64,000 bases of DNA from Palsa-504 sp963795795 (GTDB taxonomy: Bacteria; Actinomycetota; Actinomycetes; Streptosporangiales; Streptosporangiaceae): NCBI GenBank assembly GCA_963795795.1, contig CAWCJS010000007.1:1-64000 (forward strand), given 5' to 3'. The translations under genes and the position numbers were made by a program. This document shows, in pieces, positions 41,753 through 50,236 of this stretch. The notes under the pieces are model-generated. The model had not been told where the DNA came from. It saw only the letters and a program-made list of their open reading frames with translations, and ran no database searches. Position 1 is the first letter of the stretch. Every line of letters begins with the position of its first letter.

Positions 41753-42355
41753 ATGGATCGAGAAACCAGAGAACGCGTGCAGCAGGCGATTCAGGACGAA
41801 GCGGAAAAGATCTTCGCCGACGCGGTGCGCCGGGTCAGCCTGCAGCCATCGGGTGAGCTAGACCTCGACGAGCCGGAGCGCGAGCGCCTGCGGCGCGATG
41901 GATTCGGACCGGATGAGGTCGTGGCCCAGCTCGTCCTCACCGAGCCGCCCGGCCCGCGCCCGGAGCCGGTCCGAGCCGACCAGCGGATGCAGGCGTTCCG
42001 CAACGCCGACGGCGCGGCGGTCAAGCACTTCCGGCGGGCGCTCACCCAGCGGCTACCCGAGCTCCGGCATATCCGGATCACGTTCGAAGACGCCGCCGGG
42101 CAGGGCCGGGGTGGCGGCGGTCTGCTCCTCCTGGTCCCCGACGAGGGCAGATCCGCCGACGGCGATCTCACCGCGGTGATGGTCCGCCTCAGGGCCGAGG
42201 AGCTTGACACCGTGGACACGCTGATCACCGCGGGCATCGCGGGCAACCGGGCGGAGGCTGTCCGGTGGGCGCTGGCCCGCATCCGGGAGCGGCCCGCCTT
42301 CGAGCAGCTACGCGCGCACACCCGCGAGATCGAAAGGCTCAAGACCGACTTCTGA
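41753..42355 (+). CDS. hypothetical protein with ribbon-helix-helix-like C-terminus
   Basis: A 200-residue protein of unknown function. Residues 1-135 are charged, with a Gly-rich loop (GQGRGGGGLLLL). Residues 138-182 look like a ribbon-helix-helix fold: VMVRLRAEELDTVDTLI, then GIAGNRAEAVRWALARI, as in CopG/Arc-type repressors and antitoxins. No toxin gene is adjacent. ATG 41753 with CGGAGG upstream. Could be a DNA-binding regulator; confidence in that is moderate. Confidence 0.7.
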   Translation: MDRETRERVQQAIQDEAEKIFADAVRRVSLQPSGELDLDEPERERLRRDGFGPDEVVAQLVLTEPPGPRPEPVRADQRMQAFRNADGAAVKHFRRALTQRLPELRHIRITFEDAAGQGRGGGGLLLLVPDEGRSADGDLTAVMVRLRAEELDTVDTLITAGIAGNRAEAVRWALARIRERPAFEQLRAHTREIERLKTDF

Positions 42356-42422
42356 GGAGCGGGGGGAAGTTTCCCGGTCGGGGCGGGTTCAGGTCCACCG
42401 GCGTACCGGGAGGTGAAACCAA

Positions 42423-42467
42423 CGCTCGTTCGGCAAAATGATCCAATGATCCCGAACGAGCGGTGGT
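42423..42467. repeat. copy 2 of dispersed palindromic intergenic element
   Basis: CGCTCGTTCGG (42423-42433) and CCGAACGAGCG (42452-42462) are perfect 11-bp inverted arms around an AT-rich loop. The right flank completes, on the minus strand, the core ACCACCGCTCGTTCGG (42452-42467) shared with copies near 12.5 and 61.3 kb. It lies between two genes on the same strand; as RNA it would form a strong hairpin. Confidence 0.7.
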
Positions 42468-42513
42468 ACTACGGTCCGCATATGACGGGTCCGGGCGGAT
42501 CTGGGCGGCGAGC

Positions 42514-43401
42514 ATGAGCGGACGTGTGCTGCCGGGGTTTGAGTACCGGCGCGCGGACGTCGAGGGCGTCACGATCAACTACGCGATCGCGGGGTCCGGG
42601 CCGCCGTTGCTGCTGCTTCACGGGTACCCGGAGAACCACCTGATGTGGCGGCACGTGGCTCCCGGCCTGGCCGAGGACCACACGGTCATCCTGGCCGACC
42701 TGCGCGGGTACGGCGATTCCGGCAAGCCCGCGCCGGACGCCGACGGGCTGGTGTACGCCAAGCGGTCCATGGCCCGCGACCAGGTGGGGCTGATGCGCCA
42801 GCTCGGGTTCGGGCCGTTCGGGCTCATCGGGCACGACCGGGGGGCCAGGGTCGGGCACCGGCTGGTGCTGGACCACCCCGGCGTCGTCACCCGCCTCGCC
42901 GTCCTGGACATCGTGCCGACCCGGCACGTGCTGGGCCACGTGACGCGGGAGATGGCCACGGCGTACTACCACTGGTTCTTCCTGACCGCGCCGAACCGCA
43001 TCGCCGAGCACCTGATCGGCGGGGACCCGGGCTACTGGGTTCGGTCCCTGGTCGGCCCGCTGCTCGGTAAGGGCGCGAGCATCGAGCCCGAGGTGATGGA
43101 CGACTACGTCCGCTGTTTCAGCGACCCGCGGACGATCGCGGCCTCGTGCGCGGACTACCGCGCCGCGGCGGGGATCGACCTGGTTCACGACGAGGAGAGC
43201 TTCGCCGCCGGGCAGCGGCTGGAATGCCCGGTCCTGGTGCTGTGGGGGACGCAGGCCTTCGTCGGGCGCGGGTACGAGCCGCTGAGCGTCTGGCAGCAGT
43301 ACGCCACCGACGTCCGCGGCACCGCCCTGCCCCCGGGTCACTTCCTGCCCGAAGAGGCACCGGGCCTGGTCAGCGACGCGCTGCGCGACTTTCTCCGCTA
43401 A
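42514..43401 (+). CDS. alpha/beta hydrolase, haloacetate (fluoroacetate) dehalogenase-like
   Basis: 295 residues. The sequence closely follows fluoroacetate dehalogenases: HGYPENHLMWRHVAP, ADLRGYGDSGKP, nucleophile Asp108 and Arg109/Arg112 in GHDRGARVGHR, LDIVPT, the halide-site His-Trp (153-154) in YYHWFF, LIGGDPGYW, DYRAAAGID, and catalytic His276 in GHFLPEEAP. So the residues that stabilise fluoride in known enzymes appear present. Related enzymes can also be epoxide hydrolases, but Asp-Arg-Gly-Ala-Arg with His-Trp favours dehalogenation. ATG 42514 is chosen from the conserved N-terminus. Single gene. Confidence 0.87.
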   Translation: MSGRVLPGFEYRRADVEGVTINYAIAGSGPPLLLLHGYPENHLMWRHVAPGLAEDHTVILADLRGYGDSGKPAPDADGLVYAKRSMARDQVGLMRQLGFGPFGLIGHDRGARVGHRLVLDHPGVVTRLAVLDIVPTRHVLGHVTREMATAYYHWFFLTAPNRIAEHLIGGDPGYWVRSLVGPLLGKGASIEPEVMDDYVRCFSDPRTIAASCADYRAAAGIDLVHDEESFAAGQRLECPVLVLWGTQAFVGRGYEPLSVWQQYATDVRGTALPPGHFLPEEAPGLVSDALRDFLR

Positions 43402-43411
43402 CGGCGGACCG

Positions 43412-45469
43412 TCAGTGCACGAGGCAGCTGGGCAGGGAGTTGAACGCCGCGCCGGTCACGGCGGGATCGAGCATCCGCGTGATCCCGGGCCGTCCGGGCT
43501 GGCCCTGGGGAAAGGCGTGGGCCAGGGCGTCGGCGATGAGGCGGGACCGCTCGGCGTACCCCTGCGGGGTGTAGTGGATGCCGTCCGGGATGAACCAGCT
43601 TGGCTTGGCCGCGGCGGACCAGTCGTAGACGCGCATGTCCGGGTAGCCCGGGCAGGCTTGCAGCAGCGCCCGGTTCCATCCCTGCATGTTGCGGTCCGCG
43701 TAGGGGCCGGACGCGAGCAGCGACGTCACGTTGACCCACATGACCGGCTGGTTGCCGATCAGCGACATCATCCGCTGGATCCGGGCGGGCAGGCCGACGT
43801 TGGAGCCCACCGCTAGGTCCGCGGCGTCGTTGGTGCCCAGCGCGATCACCCAGCAGCCGTGGTAGCCGCCGGCGATCAGCTGCTGGGCGACCGTGTAGCC
43901 GTTGGGGAAGCCGTGCCAGGTCTCCACGATCGACCGGGCCCCGGAGACCTCGGGGATGAACCTGGTGACGCCCACCCGCCGGTACTGCGCGGCGATCCGC
44001 AGGGCGGGGTCGGGCTGGTAGGCGGGCAGGACCAGGCCGTCGGAGGTCGAGTCTCCGATGTGCACGACCGAGCGGCACGACGTCAGCAGCCGGGCGCCAG
44101 ACCCCGCCGCGGTCGCCGTCGGCGGAGCGGGCGGGCCGAAGAAGCTCAGGCCGGAGGCGGGCGTATCGACGGTCTGGTCGGCCGACGAGCCAAGCAGTGA
44201 GCTCGCGCTGGTGGCCGATACGGCGGGCGTGCGCGGTGTTAGGGCGGGCACCACGCCGGCCAGCCCGGACGCGGCGACCGCCGCGGCGGCCGCGGTCAGG
44301 CTGAGCGCGGCCCAGCCCTGGAGCGGGACGGCCCGCCAGCCGCCGTCGCGCAGCCGCGCCCAGAGCCGGCCAATGGCTCCGTGCCGGACCGGCTCCTCGA
44401 TGAAATGCCAGGACAGCGCCGCCGCGGCGACGCTCGCGGCCAGCTGCGCCGCGCCGCGGACCAGGCTCTCGCCGCCGTTGGCCGGGGTGGTCAGCACGAT
44501 GATCGGGTAGTGCCACAGGTAGATGCCGTAGGACCGGATCCCGACCCAGCGCAGCGGTCCCCAGCCCAGGACCCGGCCGATCCGGCTCGCAGGCGAGGCG
44601 GACGCGGCGACGACGGCCGCCGTGCCGACCGACAGCAGCACCATCCCGCCGCGGTACAGGAACGGGGAGTACTGCCCGGTCCGCCAGACCAGCAGCAGGA
44701 TTCCGATCAGCCCCGCAGCCCCGGCGCCGTCCAGCAGCCAGCGGCCGCGCGATCCGAGTTCCGAGCGCAGCAGGCGACTCGGCCACACGAACGCCAGCGC
44801 CGCGCCGATCATCAGCGCGAACGCCCGGGTATCGGTGCCGTCGTAGACGCGGGTCGGGTCGTATCCAGGGTGGTAGAGGAGGGTCATCTCCACCGCTGAG
44901 GCCGCCGCGAGCACCAGCGTCGCGGCGGTGAGCCAGTACCGGCCCCGCCGGCCGGGCGCCGCGCGCAGGCCGAGCAGCAGCAGCCACGGCCAGATCAGGT
45001 AGAACTGCTCTTCCACGGCCAGCGACCACAGGTGACCCAGGGGCGACGGCGGGCCGAAGCGGGCGAAGTACGAGCTGTGCTGGGCGATCAGCCACCAGTT
45101 GCTTACGTACCCGGCCGCGGCGGCCATGGCCGGCCGCAGCCCCGGCAGCTGCGCCCGGTCCAGCAGCGCGACCCAGACCGCGACCGCGGCCAGCATCACG
45201 AACAGCGCCGGCAGCAGCCGCCGGGCGCGGCGGAGCCAGAACTCGGTCAGCCGGAGCTGGCCCGACACCGCGTGCTGGCCGAGCAGCAGGTCGGTGATGA
45301 GGTAGCCGCTGAGCGTGAAGAACACCCCCACGCCGAGCAGCCCGCCCGGCGCGAACGGCAGCTGCAGGTGGTAGGCGATGACGGCGAGCACGGCCACGGC
45401 GCGGAGCCCGTCGAGCCCGGGCATGTACCGCTGACCGCCGCGGACCGGCTCGGGCATGCCCACCCCCAT
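43412..45469 (-). CDS. OafA-type acyltransferase fused to SGNH hydrolase domain
   Basis: 685 residues. The N-terminal acyltransferase-3 domain (about 1-370) has ten or more transmembrane helices, starting RYMPGLDGLRAVAVLAVIAYH with the conserved R/H of the family, and HLWSLAVEEQFYLIWP. The extracellular C-terminal SGNH domain has VHIGDSTSDGL (block I Ser), ALGTNDAAD (block III Asn) and DGIHYTPQGY (block V Asp/His). Such proteins O-acetylate cell-wall polymers or glycans. Convergent with the dehalogenase gene, 11 bp apart. Confidence 0.93.
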   Translation of the reverse strand: MGVGMPEPVRGGQRYMPGLDGLRAVAVLAVIAYHLQLPFAPGGLLGVGVFFTLSGYLITDLLLGQHAVSGQLRLTEFWLRRARRLLPALFVMLAAVAVWVALLDRAQLPGLRPAMAAAAGYVSNWWLIAQHSSYFARFGPPSPLGHLWSLAVEEQFYLIWPWLLLLGLRAAPGRRGRYWLTAATLVLAAASAVEMTLLYHPGYDPTRVYDGTDTRAFALMIGAALAFVWPSRLLRSELGSRGRWLLDGAGAAGLIGILLLVWRTGQYSPFLYRGGMVLLSVGTAAVVAASASPASRIGRVLGWGPLRWVGIRSYGIYLWHYPIIVLTTPANGGESLVRGAAQLAASVAAAALSWHFIEEPVRHGAIGRLWARLRDGGWRAVPLQGWAALSLTAAAAAVAASGLAGVVPALTPRTPAVSATSASSLLGSSADQTVDTPASGLSFFGPPAPPTATAAGSGARLLTSCRSVVHIGDSTSDGLVLPAYQPDPALRIAAQYRRVGVTRFIPEVSGARSIVETWHGFPNGYTVAQQLIAGGYHGCWVIALGTNDAADLAVGSNVGLPARIQRMMSLIGNQPVMWVNVTSLLASGPYADRNMQGWNRALLQACPGYPDMRVYDWSAAAKPSWFIPDGIHYTPQGYAERSRLIADALAHAFPQGQPGRPGITRMLDPAVTGAAFNSLPSCLVH

Positions 45470-45574
45470 CTCGTTCGGTATAGAAGACTTATCTGCTGAG
45501 CGAACGGTTGTACATCACCCGGGCGCCGTTGCACCATCGTGATTGGGCCGAGCCAACATCCCCGGGAGGCACAG

Positions 45575-47092
45575 ATGGCGGCGGTAGAGGCGACCGGGAC
45601 GGGGCAGGGCACGCTCGTCGGCGCGGAGAAGGCCAAGCTGCGGAAGGTACTGGGCCGGTTCGACCTGGTCCTGTTCACCGCCTGCGCGATCGTCGGCCTG
45701 GACACCATCGCCGCCGCCGCGCAGGGCGGCGCGCAGTCGATCACCTGGCTGGCTATCTCGCTGGTGATCTTCCTGATCCCGTACGGCATGCTGGTCGCCG
45801 AGCTCGGCGCCGCGTTCCCGGTCGAGGGCGGCCCCTACGAATGGGCCCGGATGTCGTTCGGGCGCGCGGTGGGAGCGGTGACCGCGGTCTTGTACTGGCT
45901 GTCCAACCCGCTCTGGGTCGGCGGCACGCTGACCGCGGCGACGATCGCCGCGCTGAACAGCTTCGTGCTGACCAAGCCGCTGAGCACGACGTGGGAGATC
46001 GTGATCGGCCTGGCGTTCATCTGGGTCACGACCGGGATCGCCATCATCGCGTTCCGGGTCGGCAAGTGGGGTCCGAACATCGGCACGTTCGTCAAGATCG
46101 CCGTGGTCGGCCTGTTCACCGTGCTGTTCATCGTGTCCATCGCACAGCACGGCCGGCCGCACGGGACGTCGGCGGCAGGCGACTTCAAGCCCAGCCTCAG
46201 CGGGTTCCTCACCGTTATCGGCGTCCTCGTGTTCATGTGGGTCGGGTTCGAGCTATCGACGGGCGCCGCCGAGGAGATGCGCAACCCCAGGCGCGACGTC
46301 CCGGCCATGATCGTCCGGTCCGGGTTGCTCGCCGCGGCGCTGTACGCCCTGGTCATCGTCGGCATCATCTTGGTGATCCCGAGGTCCCAGCTGTCCAGCG
46401 TGTCGGGTTTCGCCCACGCGTTCACCAACGTTTCGGCCACCTTCCACTCCCGCGCCCTCGATTCCGTCTTCGCGGCGCTGGTGATCGTCACGCTGATCGG
46501 CAGCGGGGCCGTATGGCTGGAGGGCGCGGACCGCACGCAGGCCATCGCCGCCCTGGACGGCGCGGCGCCGGCCTGGATGGGGCGGTTCACCAGTTTCGGC
46601 ACGCCGATCGCGGTCAACCTCAGCTCGGGCGTGCTCGCCTCGGCGATGTGCGTGATCGTGTTCGTCGCGACCTCGGGCAAGCTGGCCAGCTTCTTCTCCA
46701 TCATGCTGGCGCTGGTGATCTCGTCCACCGCGGTCGGGTACATCTCCATCTTCCCCGCGCTGCTGATCCTGCGCCGCAGGTACCCGAACGCCCAGCGCCC
46801 GTACCGGGTGCCCGGCGGTACCGCGGGCGCCTGGGCGGCGGTGATCATCAGCGAGGTGTTCGTCGTGGTCACCGCCATCACGCTGCTGTGGCCGGGGGCG
46901 ATCAACAACCTGTTCGGCCAGTCGTACTCGATCGAGTCGGCCTACAGCGTGTCCCGCCCGTTCTTCGAGTGGGTGACGCTCGGCTCGCTGGCCGCGATGA
47001 TCGCGATCGGCCTGGTCTTCTGGATGCTCGGCGAGCGCAAGCTCCGGGCCGGCCTGACCGGGATCACCATCTCTGTCGAGCCCGGCGACTGA
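45575..47092 (+). CDS. APC family amino acid permease
   Basis: 505 residues, about twelve transmembrane helices. Helix 1 carries FTACAIVGLDTIAAAAQGG (substrate backbone-binding loop of APC carriers), helix 3 AAFPVEGGPYEWARMSFGR, and helix 6 MWVGFELSTGAAEEMRNPRRDVP. Probably an amino acid or amine importer or exchanger. GGGAGG precedes ATG 45575. A separate MFS gene follows 57 bp downstream on the same strand. Confidence 0.92.
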   Translation: MAAVEATGTGQGTLVGAEKAKLRKVLGRFDLVLFTACAIVGLDTIAAAAQGGAQSITWLAISLVIFLIPYGMLVAELGAAFPVEGGPYEWARMSFGRAVGAVTAVLYWLSNPLWVGGTLTAATIAALNSFVLTKPLSTTWEIVIGLAFIWVTTGIAIIAFRVGKWGPNIGTFVKIAVVGLFTVLFIVSIAQHGRPHGTSAAGDFKPSLSGFLTVIGVLVFMWVGFELSTGAAEEMRNPRRDVPAMIVRSGLLAAALYALVIVGIILVIPRSQLSSVSGFAHAFTNVSATFHSRALDSVFAALVIVTLIGSGAVWLEGADRTQAIAALDGAAPAWMGRFTSFGTPIAVNLSSGVLASAMCVIVFVATSGKLASFFSIMLALVISSTAVGYISIFPALLILRRRYPNAQRPYRVPGGTAGAWAAVIISEVFVVVTAITLLWPGAINNLFGQSYSIESAYSVSRPFFEWVTLGSLAAMIAIGLVFWMLGERKLRAGLTGITISVEPGD

Positions 47093-47148
47093 CTGCTGGG
47101 TCCAGCCGGCCTGACGGAAGCTGGTCGCAGGAGCCATACCGTGGGCTC

Positions 47149-48345
47149 GTGAGCGGATCGGTCTGGCGGGTGCCCGGCATGGGTTGGCTGCTTGGCTCCG
47201 TCACGCTGTGGATTTCCGGCTTCGCGCTGCTCCTCCCCGTCGCGCCGCTGTGGGTGATCCACGGCGGCGGCGATGACCTGGGGGCCGGGCTGGTCACCGG
47301 CGTCATGATGGGCGGCACCGTCCTGGCCCAGATGTCGATGCGGCGCGTGCTGGCCGGCCTGGGATGGCGCTGGACGCTCGTGCTCGGATCGGGTTTGCTC
47401 GGGTTGCCTGCGCTCGGGCACCTGGCCAGCGACCGGCTGTGGGCGATCACGGCGCTGGCCGCGCTGCGGGGACTCGGATTCGGCATCGTCACGGTGTGCG
47501 GGTCGACGGCGGTCGCCGCGTTCGTGGAACCGGGCCGTCGCGGGCGGGCCATCGGGGCTCTCGGGCTGGCCGCGGCGGGGCCTCAGGTCGGCCTGGTCCC
47601 GGCCGCGCCCTGGCTCGCCGAGCGGGTCGGCTTCGGGTTCGTCTTCATCCTCGCCGTCGTCCCGGCGCTCGCCATACCGCTCGCCTGGCCGATCGCACGG
47701 GCTATCGGCGCCAGCGACCCTGCCCCGGTTGATGGCATCGGGGCCGGCGGCACGCCGGCGCTGCGGAGCGTGCTGGCCGGGCCGATCGCGGCCCTCGTCG
47801 TGATCACCGCGTCGGGCGGGGCCATCCTCACGTTTACGCCCCGCATCCTCACCAGCCCGGCCCTCGGGTTCGCGGGGCTGCTCGCGTTCACCGGGGCGGC
47901 CGCGGCCAGCCGGTGGGGGGCGGGAGGCATCGCTGACCGGTTCGGGGCTACCCAGGGGATAGCACCGCTGCTGTTCGCCGGCGCGCTGGGGCTGGCCGCG
48001 GTCGGGCTCGGCGCGGTTGGGGGCGTTCATGACGCCCCGGGCCGCGTCCTGGTCATGTCCGGTCTGCTGCTCGCCGGGGTCGCCTACGGCGGCCTGCAGA
48101 ACCTCACGCTGACCCACGCGTTCACCGCGGCGGGCGAAGCGGCGCGATCCTCGGTCAGCATCGTGTGGAACCTGAGCTTCGACGCAGGAACCGGGATCGG
48201 CGCGTTCGCCACGGGCGCCGTCGCCACCGCGACCTCGTACTCGGCTGCGTTCTTTGGGCTGGCCCTGGCGGCCGGGATGGTGGGCGGCTACTGGGCGCTG
48301 CCGATCAGGGCGAAGTCGCGGGGCAACCCACCGATCCCGCGCTAA
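47149..48345 (+). CDS. MFS transporter
   Basis: 398 residues with about twelve helices: GWLLGSVTLWISGFALLLPVAPLW for helix 1, MMGGTVLAQMSMRRVLAGLG for the motif A region and AALRGLGFGIVTVCGSTAVAAF for helix 4. Helix 8-9 contains SRWGAGGIADRFG. Substrate unknown. GTG 47149 is the best start, although its ribosome site (AGGAG at about 47130) is distant. The 3' end is overlapped by an antisense gene remnant. Confidence 0.88.
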   Translation: MSGSVWRVPGMGWLLGSVTLWISGFALLLPVAPLWVIHGGGDDLGAGLVTGVMMGGTVLAQMSMRRVLAGLGWRWTLVLGSGLLGLPALGHLASDRLWAITALAALRGLGFGIVTVCGSTAVAAFVEPGRRGRAIGALGLAAAGPQVGLVPAAPWLAERVGFGFVFILAVVPALAIPLAWPIARAIGASDPAPVDGIGAGGTPALRSVLAGPIAALVVITASGGAILTFTPRILTSPALGFAGLLAFTGAAAASRWGAGGIADRFGATQGIAPLLFAGALGLAAVGLGAVGGVHDAPGRVLVMSGLLLAGVAYGGLQNLTLTHAFTAAGEAARSSVSIVWNLSFDAGTGIGAFATGAVATATSYSAAFFGLALAAGMVGGYWALPIRAKSRGNPPIPR

Positions 48346-48636
48346 TGTCCGCGATCTTCGGGTCCGGCGGGGTCGGGCCGCCCGGGGCGGCGGTGAGGTA
48401 GCCGTCGAGCACCCCGGTTGACGTGGTGACGCGCCAGCTTCCGCCCTGCGCGGGCGAGACGATGAAGGCGCGGCCGTAGATGCGCTGGGCCTGCCCGATA
48501 TCATCGCCGATCCGCAGGCCCGCAGCCGTCGACGCGCTCGGGATCACGTGGGGCACGCCGGAACCTTGGGCCGCGAGCAGGCTGGCCGAGTCGTAACCGA
48601 CGAAGCGACCGCGGAAGAAGTATGCGGTCAGGGTCT
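48305..48636 (-). pseudogene. C-terminal remnant of a conserved actinobacterial protein
   Basis: The minus strand reads YFFRGRFVGYDSASLLAAQ, GLRIGDDIGQAQRIYG, SPAQGGSWRVTTSTGVLDG and ends ADISAGSVGCPATSP. This is the C-terminal domain of a secreted or lipoprotein family I recall without a name. Upstream of 48636 the frame meets a different, opposite-strand gene fragment, so the N-terminal part is gone. Confidence 0.6.
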
Positions 48637-48835
48637 TCCACCAACACCGTGCTACGGGCGCTGCGGATGCTCCGCGACGAGGGCTTGCTCGAGATGGGCC
48701 GGGGCCGGGCCATCGTCGTCGCAGGTCGCCGAGCGAGCGATCGTGACGAACATGAAGGAGCTGCTCGAGCTCGGCCGACGCAGCGGGTACCGGCGCGAAG
48801 ACCTCCTCGAGATCCTGCAGACCCTGCCGAGCTGA
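48637..48835 (+). pseudogene. remnant of a GntR (YtrA-like) regulator
   Basis: Reads SSTNTVLRALRMLRDEGLLEMGRGRAIVVAG, the recognition helix and wing of GntR regulators, then after a frame change near 48725 ERAIVTNMKELLELGRR and YRREDLLEILQTLPS, the C-terminal helix of the YtrA subgroup. The first half of the HTH is missing. It abuts the opposite-strand remnant at 48636: a deletion scar. Confidence 0.7.
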
Positions 48836-48852
48836 CCCCGGCACCCGCATGG

Positions 48853-49227
48853 TCAGGCGAGCAGCGCGGCGCGGAACAGCTCCTGGAACTCAGCGTCGGA
48901 GACGCCCGCGGCGTCTGTTGGCCTGAGCTTGATAGTCGACTTCCCCGCGGCGAGCGCGGGATGACGCGCCGAGAAGCCGCCGTCACGGTTCGGCGATACG
49001 TACAGCGACAGCCCGTGCTGCCAAACCCCGACGTTGAGACGACGACGCCCGATGCGGAAGGTCGGCATCCCGTAGGACACCACCAGTTCGGCGTCGGGAC
49101 ACGTCTCGACCATCAGCCGGTGCAGGCGATCAAACACCGGCCGGAACTCGCCATCCATCCCGTCGAGGTAGCGGCGCACCGCCTCATCCGTCACGCCGCT
49201 CTCGGGGGTCCGTGCCTGCTCGCTCAT
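48853..49227 (-). CDS. DUF1801 family protein
   Basis: 124 residues, the small alpha/beta fold once called YdhG/iron chaperone: VRRYLDGMDGEFRPVFDRLHRLM, ELVVSYGMPTFRIG, VGVWQHGLSLYVSP, and GKSTIKLRPTDAAGVSDAEFQELFRAAL. Function not established. The start overlaps the stop of the EamA gene by 4 bp (ATGA), so it is translated with it. Confidence 0.9.
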   Translation of the reverse strand: MSEQARTPESGVTDEAVRRYLDGMDGEFRPVFDRLHRLMVETCPDAELVVSYGMPTFRIGRRRLNVGVWQHGLSLYVSPNRDGGFSARHPALAAGKSTIKLRPTDAAGVSDAEFQELFRAALLA

Positions 49228-50168
49228 GGTCCTCCTCCGGCGGTTTCACTAACCATAAGACTCCTGGTTGGCCGGGATGTCATCGCAGGGGCGGGTGGTT
49301 TAGCTTGGTCCGGGGGCCGCCTGGCGCCGGTCCGCTCCGCACCGAGGCCGGCGGCAACCACGAACGCGATCCCGGCCAGCGCCCACGGCCTGGGTACCTG
49401 GCCGAGCAGCGCGAACCCGGCGAGCAGGGCGAACGCCGGCTCCAGGCACATCAGCGTGCCGAACGCCGCGGTGGTCAGCCGCCGCAGCGCGCACATCTCG
49501 AGGCTGAACGGCACCACCGGCACCAGCATGGCCAGGCCGATACCGACCAGCAGTAGGTGCGGCGTCAGCGTCGGGGCGATGGCCGGTCCCGCCACGGCGG
49601 TGGTCACCAGGGCGGCCACCGTGATAGAAACCGCCAGCCCCTGCAGGCCCGCCACCTCGTCCCCCACCACCTGCGTGAGCAGGATGTAGCAGGCCCAGCA
49701 CACCGCCGCGCCGAGCGCGAAGGCGATGCCGGACAGGCTGGCGCCGCCCTGCCACGGGTGGGTCAGCAGTAGCACGCCGACCGCGGCTAGGCCCGGCCAC
49801 AGCAGCCGACTGCCTCCCCGGCCGCGGGCCACGGCCACGCCGAGCGGGCCCAGAAACTCCAGGGCCGCGGCCGTGCCGAGCGGCAGCCGGGCCACGGCCT
49901 CCATGAACAGGATCGTCACCCCGGCGGTGACCACGCCGAGAACTACGGTAGCGAGCAGAATCGGACGACGAAACTGCCACGGCCGGGGCCGGATCGCGAC
50001 AAGCAGGATCACCGCGGCCCACGCCAGCCGCAGCCAGACCGCACCAAGCGGGCCGATCTGGCCGAACAGCGGCACGGTCAGCGCCAGACCGACCTGCACG
50101 CAGGTCATCGAGCCCACCGCCATCGCGGTGCCGACCCGCGTGGTAGACACCCTCGCGCTGAGCTTCAT
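49224..50168 (-). CDS. EamA family transporter (RhtA-like)
   Basis: 314 residues, ten transmembrane helices in two EamA repeats: FGQIGPLGAVWLRLAWAAVILLV with the conserved region of repeat 1, FLGPLGVAVARGR, and ALGAAVCWACYILLTQ opening repeat 2. RhtA-type members export threonine or other amino acids. ATG 50168 is preferred over a longer frame that lacks family sequence. Divergent from a LysR gene 68 bp away, a frequent arrangement in which the regulator controls the exporter. Confidence 0.9.
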   Translation of the reverse strand: MKLSARVSTTRVGTAMAVGSMTCVQVGLALTVPLFGQIGPLGAVWLRLAWAAVILLVAIRPRPWQFRRPILLATVVLGVVTAGVTILFMEAVARLPLGTAAALEFLGPLGVAVARGRGGSRLLWPGLAAVGVLLLTHPWQGGASLSGIAFALGAAVCWACYILLTQVVGDEVAGLQGLAVSITVAALVTTAVAGPAIAPTLTPHLLLVGIGLAMLVPVVPFSLEMCALRRLTTAAFGTLMCLEPAFALLAGFALLGQVPRPWALAGIAFVVAAGLGAERTGARRPPDQAKPPAPAMTSRPTRSLMVSETAGGGP

Positions 50169-50236
50169 GGTGCCAGTAGACACAAGCCAGATCGTCCGTG
50201 TCCACGTGATACTCATGGACATACCGTTCATAAATA

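Noticed and set aside
46942..48504. Large protein on the minus strand opposite the MFS gene
   Set aside because: A long open antisense frame with Arg/Pro/Gly-rich sequence and no motif; a by-product of GC-rich codon use opposite a clear transporter.
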